Source: Aggregatimonas sangjinii (lineage in GTDB: Bacteria; Bacteroidota; Bacteroidia; Flavobacteriales; Flavobacteriaceae). Taken from it: a stretch of 64,000 nucleotides of DNA. Each line of letters starts with the position of its first letter. Position 1 is the first letter of the stretch. The stretch covers positions 3,455,501-3,519,500 of the forward strand of contig NZ_CP040710.1 of NCBI RefSeq assembly GCF_005943945.1, given 5' to 3'. The notes below the pieces were generated by a model. It saw only the letters and a list, made by a program, of their open reading frames with translations. It did no database searches and was not told where the DNA came from. The position numbers were made by a program, and so were the translations under genes. Below, in pieces: positions 1 to 8,490 of the stretch.

Positions 1-1407
1 GCGCCCGAATCGCAACAAGTTACCGTAAACGGCTGGGTAAAGAGTTTTAGAAACGATCGTTTTATCGCGCTTAACGATGGTTCGACCCTGAAAAATATAC
101 AATGTGTGGTAGAGTCGAATCAATTTAACGAGACGATACTCCAGCAGATCACTGTCGGTGCCGCATTGAAGGTAACCGGTGCCTTGGTCGAAAGCCAAGG
201 TCGCGGACAAACCGTCGAGATTCAAGTTACTGACATTTTCGTTCATGGTACCGCCGACCCGGAGGAAGTGAAATTAACCATTCTTTCCCCCAAAAAACAT
301 TCGCTGGAATTTTTAAGGGAACAGGCACACTTACGTGTTCGCACCAACACTTTTGGCGCCATCATGCGGGTACGATCGGCATTGTCGTTTGCCATTCACC
401 AGTATTTCAACCAAAACGGATTCCAATATTTTCACGCGCCGATCATCACCGGTTCAGATGCCGAAGGCGCCGGGGAAATGTTTAAGGTAACCACCTTGGA
501 TGCCAAAAAAACGTCTTTAAACGAGGCCGGGGAAGTTGATTATAAGGAAGATTTCTTTGGAAAGGAAACCAATTTGACCGTATCCGGACAGTTAGAGGCA
601 GAAGCTTATGCCATGGGACTTGGCAAGGTTTATACCTTCGGACCTACATTCCGTGCCGAGAATTCGAACACCTCAAGGCACTTAGCCGAGTTTTGGATGG
701 TCGAGCCCGAGGTAGCGTTCAACGATCTTAATGACAACATGGACCTCGCCGAAGATTTCATCAAAAGCGTGGTTCGCTATGCCCTGGATAATTGTATGGA
801 AGATTTAGCGTTCCTTCAGGAACGCCTGTTAAACGAAGAAAAGAGCAAACCTCAGGTCGAGCGCAGCGAAATGGCCCTAATTGAAAAATTACGCTTCGTG
901 GTAGACAACGATTTTAAACGTATCACCTATACGGAAGCCATCGATATATTGAGAAACAGCAAACCGAATAAAAAGAAAAAGTTCACCTACCCGATTGACG
1001 AATGGGGTGCCGATTTACAGAGTGAACACGAGCGCTTCCTCGTCGAAAAGCACTTCAAGTGTCCCGTAATCCTCTTCGATTATCCTGCGAAAATAAAGGC
1101 GTTTTATATGCGATTGAACGAAGATGGAAAAACGGTGCGCGCCATGGATATCCTCTTTCCCGGTATTGGGGAAATCGTAGGTGGCTCGCAACGTGAAGAG
1201 CGTTTGGATGTACTCAAAAGTAAAATGGAAGCCTTGGGCATTCCCGAGGAAGAACTTTGGTGGTATTTGGACCTACGAAAATTCGGAACCGCCGTACACA
1301 GTGGTTTTGGCCTTGGGTTTGAGCGTTTGGTTTTGTTCGCAACGGGCATGGGCAACATCAGGGATGTGATTCCGTTTCCGAGAACGCCCCAGAATGCTGA
1401 ATTTTAA
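1..1407 (+). CDS. asnS: Asparagine--tRNA ligase (5' end cut by window edge)
   Basis: Class II aminoacyl-tRNA synthetase that charges tRNA-Asn in the cytoplasm. The frame is open from base 1 ([16 protein letters not shown]), so the gene starts upstream; the GTG at 106 is internal. The first ~100 visible residues form the OB-fold anticodon-binding domain. The catalytic core follows, with motif 2 ([15 protein letters not shown], near base 650) and motif 3 ([12 protein letters not shown], near base 1310). The [11 protein letters not shown] stretch is typical of AsnRS. 468 residues are visible, against about 465-480 for the family, so only a few are missing. rpoN follows after 41 bases on the same strand, so they may be co-transcribed. 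Confidence 0.96.
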   Translation, partial: APESQQVTVNGWVKSFRNDRFIALNDGSTLKNIQCVVESNQFNETILQQITVGAALKVTGALVESQGRGQTVEIQVTDIFVHGTADPEEVKLTILSPKKHSLEFLREQAHLRVRTNTFGAIMRVRSALSFAIHQYFNQNGFQYFHAPIITGSDAEGAGEMFKVTTLDAKKTSLNEAGEVDYKEDFFGKETNLTVSGQLEAEAYAMGLGKVYTFGPTFRAENSNTSRHLAEFWMVEPEVAFNDLNDNMDLAEDFIKSVVRYALDNCMEDLAFLQERLLNEEKSKPQVERSEMALIEKLRFVVDNDFKRITYTEAIDILRNSKPNKKKKFTYPIDEWGADLQSEHERFLVEKHFKCPVILFDYPAKIKAFYMRLNEDGKTVRAMDILFPGIGEIVGGSQREERLDVLKSKMEALGIPEEELWWYLDLRKFGTAVHSGFGLGFERLVLFATGMGNIRDVIPFPRTPQNAEF

Positions 1408-1448
1408 TTCTAAAATCTCTATTTTTATAGGAAAGGACAATACTACCA

Positions 1449-2906
1449 ATGTTAAAACAACACTTACAGTTTAAATTATCGCAAAAGCTATCGCCTCAGC
1501 AGATTCAGTTGATGAAGTTGATACAATTGCCCACCCAGGCATTCGAACAACGGCTAAAGCAGGAACTGGAGGAAAACCCGGCATTGGAAAGTGGTAAGGA
1601 GGAGAGTGAAACCATTGACGACGACTTCGATTCGGAGTTCGATGACAGCACTGATAACGAGACCATCGAGACCGAGGACATTAATATTGACGATTACCTG
1701 AGTGACGATGAAATTCCCGATTATAGGACCAAGGCCAATAATTATAGTGCAGATGATGATGAAAAGAGTGTTCCCTACGCTGCGGGCACATCTTTTAATC
1801 AGTATCTGATCAGCCAATTGAATACCGTTTACCTTAGTGATGAGGAATGGAGTATCGCCGAATTTCTGGTTGGTAGTGTCGACGAAAGCGGCTATATCCG
1901 CAGACCGATTACAGACATTCTAGACGATCTGGCCTTTACCCAAAACATTTATACGGACGAGCAGACGATTCTGAAAGTACTGAAAATGGTTCAGGAATTG
2001 GATCCGCCAGGGGTGGCGGCACGTTCTTTGGAGGAATGCCTCATCATTCAGTTAAAGCGAAAGGAGCCCAACCCGAGCGTAGAACTCGCCATTGCGATAC
2101 TCGAAAAATCGTTCGACCAGTTTACGAAAAAACACTACAAAAAGCTTATTCAAAAGCATGGCATTACCGAGGAGCAACTAAAAGATGCTATTTCCGAAAT
2201 CGAAAAATTGAACCCCAAGCCGGGAGGTTCCTATGCGGGCAACAACCGCATGATCGAACATGTTGTGCCCGATTTCTCCATAAGAATCGTAGAAGGTGAA
2301 CTTGAACTCACCCTTAACGGGAGAAACGCTCCGGAATTACGTGTTTCCAGGGAGTACAACAATATGCTCAAGGGCTACAAGGCTGCTAAGGATAAATCGA
2401 AATCACAGAAAGATGCCGTCATGTTCATCAAGCAGAAACTCGATGCCGCCAAGTGGTTTATCGATGCCATTTTACAACGGCAGCAAACCCTTTTCGTGAC
2501 CATGAGTGCGATCATGAACTATCAAAAAGAATATTTTTTAACAGGGGACGAGCGCAATCTGCGCCCTATGATCTTAAAGGATATCGCCGACGAAATCGAT
2601 ATGGATGTCTCAACGGTTTCCCGAGTGGCGAACAGCAAGTATGTCGACACTCCGTATGGCACAAAACTCATCAAAGAGTACTTTTCCGAATCGATGAAGA
2701 ACGACCAAGGGGAAGATGTATCGACCAAGGAAATCAAAAAAATATTGGAAACCGTTATTGCAGAGGAGACCAAGAAAAAACCACTTACGGATGACCGACT
2801 GGCCACCATCCTCAAAGAAAAGGGTTACCCTATTGCCCGGAGAACGGTTGCAAAATACCGGGAACAGTTAGACATACCCGTAGCCCGTTTACGAAAGCAG
2901 ATCTAA
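1449..2906 (+). CDS. rpoN: RNA polymerase sigma-54 factor
   Basis: Sigma-54, which directs RNA polymerase to -24/-12 promoters and needs an AAA+ activator for opening. The N-terminal Gln/Leu-rich region I is clear (LSQKLSPQQIQLMKLIQLP, residues ~10-28). A very acidic linker (region II, ~50-100) follows, then the core-binding and DNA-binding domains. The RpoN box appears near the C-terminus as ARRTVAKYREQL. The 485-residue length is normal for Bacteroidota. The stop codon overlaps the next ATG (TAATG at 2905-2908 region), indicating translational coupling. No sigma-54 activator lies in this window. Confidence 0.97.
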   Translation: MLKQHLQFKLSQKLSPQQIQLMKLIQLPTQAFEQRLKQELEENPALESGKEESETIDDDFDSEFDDSTDNETIETEDINIDDYLSDDEIPDYRTKANNYSADDDEKSVPYAAGTSFNQYLISQLNTVYLSDEEWSIAEFLVGSVDESGYIRRPITDILDDLAFTQNIYTDEQTILKVLKMVQELDPPGVAARSLEECLIIQLKRKEPNPSVELAIAILEKSFDQFTKKHYKKLIQKHGITEEQLKDAISEIEKLNPKPGGSYAGNNRMIEHVVPDFSIRIVEGELELTLNGRNAPELRVSREYNNMLKGYKAAKDKSKSQKDAVMFIKQKLDAAKWFIDAILQRQQTLFVTMSAIMNYQKEYFLTGDERNLRPMILKDIADEIDMDVSTVSRVANSKYVDTPYGTKLIKEYFSESMKNDQGEDVSTKEIKKILETVIAEETKKKPLTDDRLATILKEKGYPIARRTVAKYREQLDIPVARLRKQI

Positions 2907-3511
2907 TGAAATTGATTCTTAGAACCGTTTCGTATCTATTTCATCCTTTGCTCATTCCAATCGCCGGTACCTTGGCGTATTTTCGAATTACCCCCAAATA
3001 CAGTCCATTGGCCGTTCAAAGTGGTAATGTGCTTCCTATTTTTATTCTCACGGTGATTATTCCCATTATTTTTTATCTGATTCTCAACAATATAGGCTTG
3101 GTGAAGTCGGTGTTTGTACCCAATGCACGAGAGCGACGCTTTCCATTATACATCAACATTCTGCTGTTCCTGATGATTTTGTACAAGGTCATTCCGAACA
3201 ATTATACCATAGAGCTGTTTTATTTTTTTGTTGGCCTGACTAGCGCCGCAATTGCTTCTTTGGTACTCTTATTTCTAAATTTCAAGAGCAGTCTGCACAT
3301 GACGGGTATCGCCAGCCTTTTCATGTACTTGGTATGCCTAAGCGTTCATTTTGAAACAAACATTACCATTGCCCTTAGCCTAACTATGTTGGCAATCGGC
3401 TTGGTCGCCACTTCCAGACTCTACGCTAGGGCACATAATGGCCCAGAAATAGTCGTAGGACTTGTTATAGGACTATTTTCCCAACTACTGACCATTAAGT
3501 TTTGGATGTGA
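2906..3511 (+). CDS. Multi-pass membrane protein with PAP2-like C-terminal motif
   Basis: A 201-residue inner-membrane protein with about six hydrophobic segments. Two motifs resemble the type 2 phosphatidic acid phosphatase (PAP2) active site: SLHMTG (~residue 132) in the position of PSGH, and SRLYARAHNGPEIVVG (~170-185), which matches SRxYxxxHxxxDVxxG except that an expected acidic residue shifts to the GPE. The usual first motif (KxxxxxxRP) is not convincing, so catalysis is uncertain. This protein is often found next to rpoN in flavobacteria. Its start overlaps the rpoN stop. Its 3' end overlaps the convergent exbD end by 27 bases (3485-3511). A lipid-phosphatase-related function is inference only. 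Confidence 0.75.
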   Translation: MKLILRTVSYLFHPLLIPIAGTLAYFRITPKYSPLAVQSGNVLPIFILTVIIPIIFYLILNNIGLVKSVFVPNARERRFPLYINILLFLMILYKVIPNNYTIELFYFFVGLTSAAIASLVLLFLNFKSSLHMTGIASLFMYLVCLSVHFETNITIALSLTMLAIGLVATSRLYARAHNGPEIVVGLVIGLFSQLLTIKFWM

Positions 3512-3988
3512 GCTACTATCGTGCACCGCTTCTCCCTCATAAGTGGTATAATTTATTTTTAAAGCCCCGACCTTCCGTAATTCCTGTTTCACATCTTGAA
3601 TAATACCCATACCCGCCTTTTTATCCACCTTTAACGAAATGGTTACGTAGGGTCTTAAGTGTTCCGGCTTCTGGGCTATTTTGGCGAGCACATAGGGTCC
3701 AACATCCGACAGGTATGCAAACTTATCCTCAAGCTGTATGCGCGGTTCGGTACCCAGCGCCTCCTCGAGGTCTTTGGTCGGTCGACCGATATGTATGGAT
3801 ATTACCCGGTCTTTTTTCTCCAATTTCTTGGTCTCGGTAGCATTGGGCAATACATTATCTACTTTTAAGGTCGTGTCCTTCATCACGGTGACGGTCATGA
3901 AAAAGAACAACAGCATAAAAACAATATCGGGTAATGAAGCTGTAGATACTTCAGGTATTGAGCTGACATTTTTATTAAATCTCGACAT
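3485..3988 (-). CDS. exbD: ExbD/TolR-family biopolymer transporter (pair 2, second subunit)
   Basis: A 167-residue ExbD-like protein: short cytoplasmic N-terminus, one transmembrane helix (SLPDIVFMLLFFFMTVTVM, ~19-37) with the conserved Asp of the proton path (SLPD), and a periplasmic TolR/ExbD domain. With ExbB it would convert proton-motive force into TonB or motility work. It lies 6 bases downstream of another exbD (3995-4591) on the same strand. It closely resembles the ExbD at 5556-6041 (same ASLPDIVFMLLFFFMTVTVMKD core and KKLEKKDRVI segment), so the two pairs arose by duplication. No exbB is adjacent to this pair. Confidence 0.92.
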   Translation of the reverse strand: MSRFNKNVSSIPEVSTASLPDIVFMLLFFFMTVTVMKDTTLKVDNVLPNATETKKLEKKDRVISIHIGRPTKDLEEALGTEPRIQLEDKFAYLSDVGPYVLAKIAQKPEHLRPYVTISLKVDKKAGMGIIQDVKQELRKVGALKINYTTYEGEAVHDSSSHPKLNGQ

Positions 3989-3994
3989 AATGCG

Positions 3995-4591
3995 CTAGTT
4001 TATCGGTTCTATAATATTCAAAGGGTACATTTCCTGTAATTGCTTTATGCACCCTTTCAAGATAATTTTGGTGTTCTCATCGGTTCTGGAATCGGTATAG
4101 GCAGCTTCCATAGCCGTATAGTCTTGCTGATAAAGACTTTGTCCCTCCCTGTTCCGCAAGGCATGGTAAGCGGCGACTAGTTCATTTTGCACACCTATGT
4201 AGGTTTCATAGGTAGTTTCCCGGTCGTTCTTTACCGATATTATTGCAATCAAAGGGTGCTCTGAAGATTCAGGACTACGCCGTCCCTTGCAATAATTGCA
4301 TTTCTCCGGTTCCCCGCCATTATCAATAAAACGTATTGCCGTTTCCCGAAGTTCAAACAGGTTCAATGGGTGCCCATCTATCATTAGTTCATTCTCCTTG
4401 TTGATTGAAATTTCCAAGACATTTCGTTCTTTCTGTACCAAGGGAGGTACGAGATTTGTATTTGGCAACATTCTATCAAGACCGGCATCGGTCTCGATGG
4501 TCGTCGTGACCAAGAAAAATATCAATAATAAAAAAGCAATGTCGGCCATTGAGCCGGCATTAACGGTGGGCACTGCAGTTCGTTTTCCCAT
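3995..4591 (-). CDS. exbD: ExbD/TolR-family protein with periplasmic CNYC motif (pair 2, first subunit)
   Basis: A 198-residue ExbD paralogue. I start it at 4591 (MGKRTAVPTVNAGSMADIAF) because the paralogue at 6064-6681 begins the same way; an in-frame ATG exists at 4621. The helix SMADIAFLLLIFFLVTTTI carries the conserved Asp. The periplasmic part contains a C-x2-C motif (KCNYCKGRR) and a long helical tail (QNELVAAYHALRNREGQ) not found in Escherichia coli ExbD, which is only about 140 residues. The CNYC motif is retained in the paralogue at 6064-6681, suggesting a disulphide or metal site. That function is inference. Confidence 0.92.
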   Translation of the reverse strand: MGKRTAVPTVNAGSMADIAFLLLIFFLVTTTIETDAGLDRMLPNTNLVPPLVQKERNVLEISINKENELMIDGHPLNLFELRETAIRFIDNGGEPEKCNYCKGRRSPESSEHPLIAIISVKNDRETTYETYIGVQNELVAAYHALRNREGQSLYQQDYTAMEAAYTDSRTDENTKIILKGCIKQLQEMYPLNIIEPIN

Positions 4592-4782
4592 AATGTAAAA
4601 GTTTAGATTATACCGTAGCATTACTAGTGGGAAGACGAAAGTCTACCATCTCTTCGTGATGTACGAAAAGGGGTTAACCTTTTGGGTCGTTGATAAATGG
4701 GAAGGAAGGTGTTGTTAAGGAAATCACAATATTCGTGCCATAAGCTATAATCATGAACAGCTATGCCCGAAATTGTTTTGAG

Positions 4783-5481
4783 CTATAGGATGTAAAAAAT
4801 AAAGCCCAATCGTAAAGGCTTCATATCGATACGCTCCCCATCAAGCAGGGCACCGCGCTCGAACAAATTGTTCAAAGCATAGTAGGCGTGTATGTTGAAG
4901 GTATTCCATCCGATATTGAAAGTCAGCCCATATTGAAATTTGCTTACATCGGTATTATTGAAGGAAGTTTTAACGCTACGATCATCCACGTTCCTCACGT
5001 ACTTCGATCGGGCACCGAGCACATAGCTTAGATTGAATCCTGTATATATGCGCCAGAACTTATATTCGGTCGGGGTAGATTTGCGCCAACGAAACTCGAT
5101 CGGGATTTCAATCAGGTGTGTCTCGATTTTATTCCGTTCAAAATTATTATCCGTTTCCACTACACTATAGGTTGCCGCCCCGCTTGCCTCTGTGGCCACT
5201 AAATTCGAATAATACGAATAGACCCCATACCCGATTCCCACACCCAGACCGATGTTCCTTTCGGGATTTAACGGAATATCCTTAATAAAACCGGCGCGCA
5301 ACCCATATGAAAGGCTTTGTTGACCTACATTCTCCGGTTTGGAAAGTAGAAAGTTATAGGTAATTCCCAAATAGAACTGGTCTTCCAGATACTGCTTGTC
5401 TACTATTACCGAATCCTGAACGAACTGGGCATGCATTGCCAAGGAGTACAACAGTACGGCGCCAGTAAAAAATACTTTCAT
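4783..5481 (-). CDS. PorT-family outer-membrane beta-barrel protein
   Basis: A 232-residue exported protein, predicted as a small outer-membrane barrel. The signal peptide (MKVFFTGAVLLYSLAMHAQ) sets the start at 5481. The longer frame from 5514 runs into a 17-bp terminator stem, so that start is unlikely. The mature part has alternating hydrophobic strands and Gly-rich turns (GVGIGYGVYSYYSN) and ends in an aromatic/hydrophobic strand (GFIFYIL). It fits the porin/PorT-like family; whether it is the type IX secretion component PorT is not established. It sits between the two ExbD pairs, separated from the upstream operon by the terminator at 5501-5538. Confidence 0.7.
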   Translation of the reverse strand: MKVFFTGAVLLYSLAMHAQFVQDSVIVDKQYLEDQFYLGITYNFLLSKPENVGQQSLSYGLRAGFIKDIPLNPERNIGLGVGIGYGVYSYYSNLVATEASGAATYSVVETDNNFERNKIETHLIEIPIEFRWRKSTPTEYKFWRIYTGFNLSYVLGARSKYVRNVDDRSVKTSFNNTDVSKFQYGLTFNIGWNTFNIHAYYALNNLFERGALLDGERIDMKPLRLGFIFYIL

Positions 5482-5500
5482 GACCATAAAGTTAGCAAAT

Positions 5501-5538
5501 AAAAAACGCTCCAAATAGTGTTATTTGGAGCGTTTTTT
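5501..5538 (-). terminator. Strong intrinsic terminator after the exbB-exbD operon
   Basis: A perfect 17-bp stem (5501-5517 with 5522-5538) and 4-base loop, A-rich on one side and T-rich on the other. It follows the exbD stop at 5556 on the minus strand and precedes the PorT-like start at 5481. The structure is symmetric, so it could act in both directions. It separates the full ExbB/ExbD operon from the PorT-like gene. Confidence 0.85.
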
Positions 5539-5555
5539 AAAAATTGAATGTATTC

Positions 5556-6041
5556 CTAATTCTTAAGATTGTTGAAGGCGTCACCCTCGTAGGTGGTATA
5601 ATTTACCTTTAACGCGTTCACTTCACGAAGTTGCTGCTTGATATCGGATATCAATCCCATATTAGCATTTCGATCAACTTTCAAGGAGGTAGTCAATACA
5701 TTTTGTAGGTCTTGGTGCTTTTTAGCCCTTTCCATCAAAATGAAATCCCCCACGTCCGAAGCGTTGGAAAATTTATCGTTGAGCTGAATTTTAGGTTCCG
5801 AACCATACTGGCTGGCGTACTGATCGTCAGGCGCACCCACATAGATTGTGATGACCCGATCTTTCTTTTCCAACTTTTTGATTTCACTGGCCTGCGGCAG
5901 TTCGTTTTTGACTTTCAAGGTATTGTCCTTCATAACGGTTACCGTCATGAAGAAAAACAGCAACATGAAGACAATATCAGGTAGTGAGGCCGTTGAGACC
6001 GCTGGCAATTCCCCACTTTTTTTCTTTGCAAATTTAGACAT
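5556..6041 (-). CDS. exbD: ExbD/TolR-family biopolymer transporter (pair 1, second subunit)
   Basis: A 161-residue ExbD with the SLPDIVFMLLFFFMTVTVM transmembrane helix (~19-37), including the conserved Asp, and a periplasmic ExbD domain ending EGDAFNNLKN. It is the last gene of an operon exbB (7170-7916), small membrane protein (6687-7142), exbD (6064-6681), exbD (this gene), closed by the terminator at 5501-5538. It is 22 bases from the upstream exbD. The duplicated ExbD arrangement is common in Bacteroidota TonB-energising or motility-linked systems; the precise partner here is unknown. Confidence 0.93.
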   Translation of the reverse strand: MSKFAKKKSGELPAVSTASLPDIVFMLLFFFMTVTVMKDNTLKVKNELPQASEIKKLEKKDRVITIYVGAPDDQYASQYGSEPKIQLNDKFSNASDVGDFILMERAKKHQDLQNVLTTSLKVDRNANMGLISDIKQQLREVNALKVNYTTYEGDAFNNLKN

Positions 6042-6063
6042 ATCCTATATTCTTTTTATGCTG

Positions 6064-6681
6064 TTAGTTTGATGAAGATGACGACGTCTCCGCCTCTGAT
6101 AGTTTCTGGGGAAACATATCCTGAATACGCGTTATCTTTTCTTTCAATTCTGCCTTTACACTAGGAGGTGTCTCCTGTTTGATGTATTCGGCTTCCATAT
6201 CGGTAAATGAGCGTTTGAACAAACGCTCTGCCTCGCGGTTACGCAAATCGTTATAGGCACCTACCAATTCATTTTGAACGGTAATATAAGTGCCATACTT
6301 GGTCTCCCTATCGTTTTTCAAGGAAATAATCGCTTTCGTAGGGTTATCCGAAGATGTAGGGTCTTTTTTCCCCTCTCTACAATAATTACAGGACCCGTCT
6401 CCGTTGTTTTCCAAGAAGGCCATCGCTTTTTCCCGCAAAGCCGTCAGCTCCGTCAAATTTCCATCGGCCAGTAATTGGCCGCTCTTACTGATATTTACCT
6501 GAAAGATGTTCTTCTGCTTGATCACAACATCATTCTCAGGCGGCTCTATAGGTGGCAACATACGATCCAAACCGGCATCTGTTTCAATAGTGGTAGTTAC
6601 TAAGAAAAAGATAAGTAATAGAAACGCAATGTCTGCCATAGAACCTGCATTTACTTCTGGTGCTCCTGCTCTTCTAGGCAT
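6064..6681 (-). CDS. exbD: ExbD/TolR-family protein with periplasmic CNYC motif (pair 1, first subunit)
   Basis: A 205-residue ExbD paralogue, started at 6681 (MPRRAGAPEVNAGSMADIAF) in line with its paralogue at 3995-4591; a longer in-frame start at 6723 would overlap the upstream gene. The single transmembrane helix carries the conserved Asp (SMADIAF). The periplasmic region holds SCNYCREGKK, an extended helical segment (QNELVGAYNDLRNREAE) and a Ser-rich end. It is co-directional with and adjacent to the 151-residue membrane protein and ExbB. The C-x2-C motif is absent from textbook ExbD. Confidence 0.93.
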   Translation of the reverse strand: MPRRAGAPEVNAGSMADIAFLLLIFFLVTTTIETDAGLDRMLPPIEPPENDVVIKQKNIFQVNISKSGQLLADGNLTELTALREKAMAFLENNGDGSCNYCREGKKDPTSSDNPTKAIISLKNDRETKYGTYITVQNELVGAYNDLRNREAERLFKRSFTDMEAEYIKQETPPSVKAELKEKITRIQDMFPQKLSEAETSSSSSN

Positions 6682-6686
6682 AATTT

Positions 6687-7142
6687 TTATTTTTTGATTA
6701 TGGTCTTTCTCACTCCGCCCCATAGCATTGCGCCAACGGCAACAATGGTGAGGATAAAGAATAAGTTAAGACCCATTCCGATTCTTTTAATGGTCGTTTC
6801 AGAAGTTTCTATTCCCTTGCTAGCCATTTCAGGTATACTTACATCCGTACCATCGGCCAATACATAGGCGATAGCAGCAGCGATAAGAAAACCTCCGACA
6901 ATGAAAAGCGTCTTCTTAAGACTCGCCGGGTTTGAAAAAAGACTGACAAGTGCAAATCCGAGACTAGCGATAACAGCCACTGCAAGTAAAATATAGGTAA
7001 TCCAAAACATGGCGTTCATGGCACCGTTCTGTGCAGCCATTGCAGGATCAGCTTCGGACATGGCCCTTGAGGGCAACATAAACCAAAGCACTGCCCCGAT
7101 AACGCCAACGACAACTAATGCTATTTTTACAATTTTATTCAT
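6687..7142 (-). CDS. Small multi-pass membrane protein of the exbB-exbD operon
   Basis: A 151-residue protein with about four hydrophobic helices (near residues 5-23, 45-70, 80-97 and 122-143). It has no enzymatic motif that I recognise. It lies between exbB (27 bases upstream) and exbD (5 bases downstream) in one leftward operon, so it is probably an accessory subunit or assembly factor of the ExbB/ExbD motor. That role rests on context only. Confidence 0.75.
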   Translation of the reverse strand: MNKIVKIALVVVGVIGAVLWFMLPSRAMSEADPAMAAQNGAMNAMFWITYILLAVAVIASLGFALVSLFSNPASLKKTLFIVGGFLIAAAIAYVLADGTDVSIPEMASKGIETSETTIKRIGMGLNLFFILTIVAVGAMLWGGVRKTIIKK

Positions 7143-7169
7143 AATTCAAAAGTGTTAAAGGCGTGCAAC

Positions 7170-7916
7170 TTATTTTTTGTGGTCTACCAACATGTCAATC
7201 AAAGCAATCGAAGAATCTTCCATATCGTTAACGATACTGTCGATTTTAGCAATGATATAGTTGTAGAATATTTGAAGTATGATTGCCGTGATCAAACCAA
7301 ATACCGTAGTCAATAATGCCACCTGAATATCACCTGCAATAAGGGACGCACTCAAATTACCTACCGCCGCAATCTTTTGGAAGGCCTGAATCATACCGAT
7401 TACCGTACCCATAAACCCTAGCATCGGCGCAATAGCGATAAATAGTGATAACCATGACACGTTTTTCTCTAATTGCCCCATTTGTACACCACCGTAGGAA
7501 ACCACCGCTTTTTCGGCTGAATCAATACTTTCACCTGCCCTATCCAAGCCTTGGTAATATATCGATGCAACGGGCCCTTTTGTATTTCTACAAACTTCTT
7601 TAGCAGCCTCTACGCCACCGGAAGCCAATGCCTCTTCGACCTGCAACTTTAATTTTGTGGTGTTCGTGCTCGCCATGTTCAAATAGATGATTCTTTCGAT
7701 AGCAACGGCCAGACCAAGAATCAAACACAAAAGAACGATACCCATGAAACTGGCACCCCCTTGTATAAATTGCTCTTTTAATATTTGGGTAAAGCCTTTT
7801 TCAACTTCCGCAGGGGCATCCTGCAACATAGTTGCCACAGTTGTCATAGCGTTCACAGTATTTGTACTTAAAACAAATAACCCAGACATTGCTAGGATAG
7901 AGAATGATTTTTTCAT
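7170..7916 (-). CDS. exbB: ExbB/TolQ/MotA-family proton channel protein
   Basis: A 248-residue inner-membrane protein of the MotA/TolQ/ExbB family. It forms the pentameric stator that surrounds ExbD helices and couples proton flow to TonB-dependent transport or surface motility. A hydrophobic N-terminal segment (possible cleaved signal) precedes the first core helix (FMGIVLLCLILGLAVAIER, ~57-75). The family hallmark follows at ~150-220: IAPMLGFMGTVIGMIQAF and ALLTTVFGLITAIILQI. It is the first gene of the leftward operon ending at 5556. A TATCTTTA -7-like box lies at 7951-7958 on its upstream side. Confidence 0.95.
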   Translation of the reverse strand: MKKSFSILAMSGLFVLSTNTVNAMTTVATMLQDAPAEVEKGFTQILKEQFIQGGASFMGIVLLCLILGLAVAIERIIYLNMASTNTTKLKLQVEEALASGGVEAAKEVCRNTKGPVASIYYQGLDRAGESIDSAEKAVVSYGGVQMGQLEKNVSWLSLFIAIAPMLGFMGTVIGMIQAFQKIAAVGNLSASLIAGDIQVALLTTVFGLITAIILQIFYNYIIAKIDSIVNDMEDSSIALIDMLVDHKK

Positions 7917-8289
7917 TTTTTTCGAACTTAAGATTAGTTAGTTAAAGGGTTAAAGATAAAAAAATTTCGCAATAATGAAAGTAAAACTTTAACGGAGTGC
8001 TCGCTATTTACATAGTTATGCACGAATACCGTAAAAGCCGCTTCCGTAATTCAAAAACAGCCAAAATTTCAACCGTCTCCAATCAATATTTTACTACTCG
8101 TCGGAGCAGGATTCGATTTCTTCCGGAACTACTATTTTAAAGTTTCTAGTTCGGCACTAAACCGTACGACCCGCATGGTTGACGATTTCAGGTTGCTTTG
8201 ATGTGCACGATTGACCGCACTAATACCGTACAAAACTGATCGACTTGAACAAGATAGTGATTGCTGTACGGTTGCACATTTGGTTCTAG
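7917..8289. other. Intergenic region between exbB and tRNA-Ser
   Basis: 373 bases without a supported gene. On the minus strand a Bacteroidetes-type -7 box (TATCTTTA, plus-strand 7951-7958) sits 35 bases before the exbB ATG; no good -33 TTTG partner is evident. The rest is AT-rich with no coding potential I trust; short frames here overlap the tRNA and read poorly. Confidence 0.5.
7951..7958 (-). promoter_or_regulatory. Possible -7 box for exbB operon
   Basis: TATCTTTA on the minus strand matches the TAnnTTTG consensus in 7 of 8 positions and lies 35 bases upstream of the exbB start. The -33 element is not clear, so this is a weak prediction. Confidence 0.4.
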
Positions 8290-8377
8290 CAGAGAGGAAG
8301 GGATTCGAACCCTCGATACACTTGTGGTGTATACACACTTTCCAGGCGTGCGCCTTCGACCACTCGGCCACCTCTCT
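8290..8377 (-). tRNA. tRNA-Ser (anticodon GGA)
   Basis: An 88-base class II tRNA. The acceptor stem AGAGAGG pairs with CCTCTCT and the discriminator is G, as expected for serine. The anticodon loop CTGGAAA gives GGA (reads UCC/UCU). A long variable arm (GTGTATACACCAC region) and a GGTTCGAATCC T-arm are present. CCA is not encoded. Confidence 0.95.
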
Positions 8378-8490
8378 AGTTGAACTCGTCCCAACTTCCG
8401 TTTGAAACCGGGAAAAGTCACATTACCTTTTTTAAAGGGAGGGCAAATAACGAAAAAAATAGGACTCGCCGAAACTTAAAACAGGAAAAA

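Noticed and set aside
8132-8421. Open frames of 64-79 codons across the tRNA-Ser region
   Set aside because: They run through the tRNA gene on either strand, show no conserved motifs and have no plausible start context.
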